A stretch of DNA of 64,000 nucleotides from Haematobacter massiliensis (lineage in GTDB: Bacteria; Pseudomonadota; Alphaproteobacteria; Rhodobacterales; Rhodobacteraceae): contig NZ_JGYG01000001.1 in NCBI RefSeq assembly GCF_000740795.1, positions 372,001 to 436,000 of the forward strand. The letters run 5' to 3'. The stretch's first letter is position 1. Every line of letters starts with the position of its first letter. The notes under the pieces were generated by a model. It ran no database searches. It was not told the DNA's origin and saw nothing but the letters and a program-made list of their open reading frames with translations. A program made the translations under genes and the position numbers. Positions 61,923 through 64,000 of the stretch are shown in pieces.

Positions 61923-63134
61923 ATGCCTTTCTGGATCGCCGCGGCGACCCTCACGCTGGCCATAGCGGTCGTTCTGCTGCTTTCCCTCCGCTCCCGCCGG
62001 GAGGAAGATACGGAGCACGCCAATGTCCGCGTCTATCGCGATCAACTGCGCGAGGTGGGGCGTGACCTCGAACGTGGCACGCTGCCCGCGGCGGAAGCGG
62101 GGCGGCTGCGCACGGAGATCTCACGGCGGCTGCTGGAGGCGGACCGTGCAAAGGAACTCCCCGCCGGGCGCGGCGCGCCGGTGGTTGCCGGACTGGCGGT
62201 GATCCTGCTCCTCGCGGCTGGCTTCGGGCTTTATCTGAAGCTCGGTGCGCCGGACTATCCCGATATGCCGCTTGCCTCCCGCTATGCTGCAGCGGCGGAG
62301 TTGAAGGCGAACCGTCCGACACAGGCCCAGATGGAGGCCGCCGCCCCGCCGCTCACTCTCGACGGCGCGCAGGATGCGGCCTTTCTCGATCTGATGGAGA
62401 AACTCCGCGCCGCCGTTCACGCCAACCCCGATGATCTGCGCGGGCAGCAGCTTCTGGCGAAAAACGAAGCTGCTCTCGGCCGGTTTTCTGCCGCCGCCGT
62501 CGCGCAGTCGCAGGTTGTCGCTCTCAAAGGGAATGATGCGGCGGCAACCGACTATGTCGATCTCGCCGACTATCTGATCCTCGCTGCTGGCGGCGGTGTG
62601 TCGTCGGAAGCGGAAGCCGCGCTGACGGAAACCTTGCGCCGCGATCCACAGAATGCCGAGGCGCGTTTCTACAGCGGGCTGTTGCTGGCGCAGACCGGAC
62701 GTCCGGACCTCGCTTTCCGCCTGTGGGCCGATCTGCTGGAAACCAGCCCTCCGGGCAGTCCGTGGATACCGGCGATCCGGCAGGACTTGCCGCGCCTCGC
62801 CCTGCTTGCCGGCGTCGACTACACTCTTCCCCCGGAAGCGGCGCCCCCTATCGCGGGGCCCTCCGCGGCAGACATATCGGCGGGGGACGACATGACGCCG
62901 CAGGATCGCGACGCGATGGTGCGCGGCATGGTCGACCGTCTGTCGGACCGCCTCTCCCGCGAGGGTGGGCCGCCGGAAGATTGGGCACGGCTGATTTTCT
63001 CGCTCGGCGTACTCGGGGAAGTCGAGAAAGCCGCCGCTGTCTGGGCGGAAGCGCAGGAAGTGTTCGCAGGGCGCGACTCCGCCCTTGCCCCCATCCGCGA
63101 TGCGGCCGAAAAGGCGGGCGTAACCGAATTGTGA
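61923..63134 (+). CDS. ccmI: Cytochrome c biogenesis protein CcmI
   Basis: 403 residues. Two transmembrane helices (about 3-21 and 85-105) flank a cytoplasmic coil with VRVYRDQLREVGRDLERGTL, the CcmI signature. A C-terminal periplasmic TPR domain (about 150-340) binds apocytochrome c for the heme ligation complex. The ATG at 61923 follows GGAGGAG. ruvX follows 6 nt after its stop codon. Other ccm genes are not here. Confidence 0.9.
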   Translation: MPFWIAAATLTLAIAVVLLLSLRSRREEDTEHANVRVYRDQLREVGRDLERGTLPAAEAGRLRTEISRRLLEADRAKELPAGRGAPVVAGLAVILLLAAGFGLYLKLGAPDYPDMPLASRYAAAAELKANRPTQAQMEAAAPPLTLDGAQDAAFLDLMEKLRAAVHANPDDLRGQQLLAKNEAALGRFSAAAVAQSQVVALKGNDAAATDYVDLADYLILAAGGGVSSEAEAALTETLRRDPQNAEARFYSGLLLAQTGRPDLAFRLWADLLETSPPGSPWIPAIRQDLPRLALLAGVDYTLPPEAAPPIAGPSAADISAGDDMTPQDRDAMVRGMVDRLSDRLSREGGPPEDWARLIFSLGVLGEVEKAAAVWAEAQEVFAGRDSALAPIRDAAEKAGVTEL

Positions 63135-63140
63135 GGCGCC

Positions 63141-63629
63141 ATGGTCTACGACGACATTGCGGATTTTGCCGCTGCCCTCGCTCCGGTGCGCGGCATCGCC
63201 GGGCTGGATCTCGGCGAGAAGACCATCGGGGTCGCGGTATCCGACATCCTGATGGGTGTCGCCACGCCGCTTGAAACGGTCCGCCGGTCGAAGTTCAGCG
63301 CGGACGCGGCTCGACTGCTGGACATCGCCAAGGGGCGTTCGCTGGGTGGTTTCCTGCTTGGCCTGCCAAAGAACATGGACGGCAGCGAAGGCCCGCGCGC
63401 CCAATCCACCCGTGCCTTCGCCCGCAATCTTTCCCGCCTGACGGACCTGCCCATCGGCTTCTGGGACGAGCGTCTATCCACCGTCGCAGCGGAGCGGGCC
63501 CTCCTGGAGGCCGATACGTCACGTAAGCGGCGGGGGGAGCTTATCGACAACGTCGCCGCTGCCTATATCCTTCAGGGTGCGCTGGACCGGATGCGCTACA
63601 TGAAGGAGGAGCGGAAGGATGCGGATTGA
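63141..63629 (+). CDS. ruvX: RuvX/YqgF-type Holliday junction resolvase
   Basis: 162 residues. The RNase H-like fold has IAGLDLGEKTIGVAVSD (first catalytic Asp), GGFLLGLPKNMDGSEG and FWDERLSTVAAERAL (further acidic residues). YqgF processes recombination junctions or rRNA precursors. It lies 6 nt after ccmI and overlaps the DUF1289 gene by 11 nt. Confidence 0.92.
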   Translation: MVYDDIADFAAALAPVRGIAGLDLGEKTIGVAVSDILMGVATPLETVRRSKFSADAARLLDIAKGRSLGGFLLGLPKNMDGSEGPRAQSTRAFARNLSRLTDLPIGFWDERLSTVAAERALLEADTSRKRRGELIDNVAAAYILQGALDRMRYMKEERKDAD

Positions 63630-63822
63630 ACGGGGGATCGAAACACCCTGCGTCAAGGTCTGCCAGATCGACCCGAAGGAGCGGATCTGCACCGGATGCT
63701 TCCGCACCACGATGGAGATCGGCATGTGGACCCGCATGAGCGCCGAGGAACGGGCGGAGATCATGGCAGACCTCCCCTCCCGCGCTGGACGGGTCAGCCG
63801 CCGGGGCCGTCGCTCCGCTTAA
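63619..63822 (+). CDS. DUF1289 protein with four-cysteine motif
   Basis: 67 residues. Cysteines at 11, 15, 24 and 27 (C-x3-C-x8-C-x2-C), with IETPCVKVCQIDPKERICTG as the family signature, probably bind Fe-S or zinc. The family is widespread and often next to fadB or ruvX-like genes, with function unknown. The ATG follows GGAGGAG; its first 11 nt overlap ruvX. Confidence 0.85.
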   Translation: MRIERGIETPCVKVCQIDPKERICTGCFRTTMEIGMWTRMSAEERAEIMADLPSRAGRVSRRGRRSA

Positions 63823-63865
63823 GCGGATCACCGCGCTGCCTCCTCACCACCGCGCAACGACGACC

Positions 63866-64000
63866 TCACGCAGTGGGATTTACGCTGTCATCGGTCCTGA
63901 TCGAACGGCAATAAAGCCGGCCGCGACGGGATGCAGCTGCATAACCACCACCGAACAAATTCACGCCGACTTGAAGCTTCCCGTCGAAATCGCCGGACGC
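63866..64000 (-). CDS. Possible C-terminal end of an unknown gene (cut by window edge)
   Basis: An open frame of 44 codons runs in from the right edge to a TGA at 63868-63866, ending ...RTDDSVNPTA. It has a plausible protein composition (GDFDGKLQVGVNLFGGGYAA near the edge). The other two frames on this strand have stops. I recognise no family, and a chance open frame cannot be excluded in this GC-rich DNA. Confidence 0.3.
   Translation of the reverse strand, partial: ASGDFDGKLQVGVNLFGGGYAAASRRGRLYCRSIRTDDSVNPTA

Noticed and set aside
1-64000. CRISPR arrays, tRNA or rRNA genes
   Set aside because: No regularly spaced repeats were seen. The gaps were read for tRNA T-arm patterns and cloverleaf pairing, and none fitted.

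Overview
The window is a high-GC, gene-dense stretch of an alphaproteobacterial chromosome, most likely Rhodobacterales (Rhodobacteraceae/Paracoccaceae). This rests on a C4-pathway hemA, an IalB-family protein, DUF2852, DUF4167, DUF1289 and PAS_5-type proteins, a plant-type (class II) DAHP synthase, an Atm1-type ABC exporter, a heterotetrameric sarcosine oxidase operon and a CcmI of the alphaproteobacterial type. No rRNA, tRNA, IS element, prophage or CRISPR array was found. About 59 protein genes are supported, two of them cut by the window edges and one 45-codon gene that is easily missed.

Layout. 1-5.0 kb: the 5' end of ispG with a RodZ-like gene, hemA and a small periplasmic protein, all on the minus strand, then an M20 peptidase. 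5-12.9 kb: glnE-mazG (minus), a YbaK-like deacylase, DUF2852 and RDD membrane proteins and the N-degron leucyltransferase bpt (plus), and a HerA-like ATPase (minus). 13-19 kb is an envelope region: ialB, then a minus-strand operon L,D-transpeptidase - lpxD - acyl carrier protein - ketoacyl synthase, with a YcbK-type peptidase gene divergent from it. 19-24 kb: aroK-aroB, divergent from a small membrane protein gene, a 512-residue periplasmic protein gene and xerD. 24-27 kb: an orphan ThDP enzyme and a lysine-2,3-aminomutase-like radical SAM enzyme. 27-32 kb: ugpBAEC with a divergent RpiR regulator. 32-41 kb: gamma carbonic anhydrase, gmk, a PAS protein, sodB, rarD, LOG, an Atm1-type exporter, a GlxA-type regulator and DAHP synthase. 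41-51 kb: holC/pepA divergent from lptF-lptG-lptD-surA-pdxA-rsmA, the LPS export and outer-membrane assembly operon. 51-56.5 kb: DUF4167, prfA-prmC, dadA and a nucleoside hydrolase. 56.6-61.7 kb: soxBDAG. 61.9-64 kb: ccmI-ruvX-DUF1289.

How the genes work together. Two blocks build the outer envelope: lpxD with its own ACP and ketoacyl synthase behind a YcbB-type transpeptidase, and the Lpt/SurA block. The ketoacyl synthase - ACP - LpxD set has no ketoreductase beside it. Because 3-oxo-tetradecanoate is a known amide-linked acyl chain of some Rhodobacter lipid A, I propose it supplies 3-oxoacyl-ACP to LpxD; this is my most interesting hypothesis. Other points worth checking are regulatory and RNA-level: a long ugpB leader with a nested hairpin, RpiR-type operators, twin 17-bp palindromes before DUF2852, a possible small RNA before ialB, and operator-like palindromes before dadA and the ThDP enzyme. 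Most of the window is ordinary housekeeping sequence.
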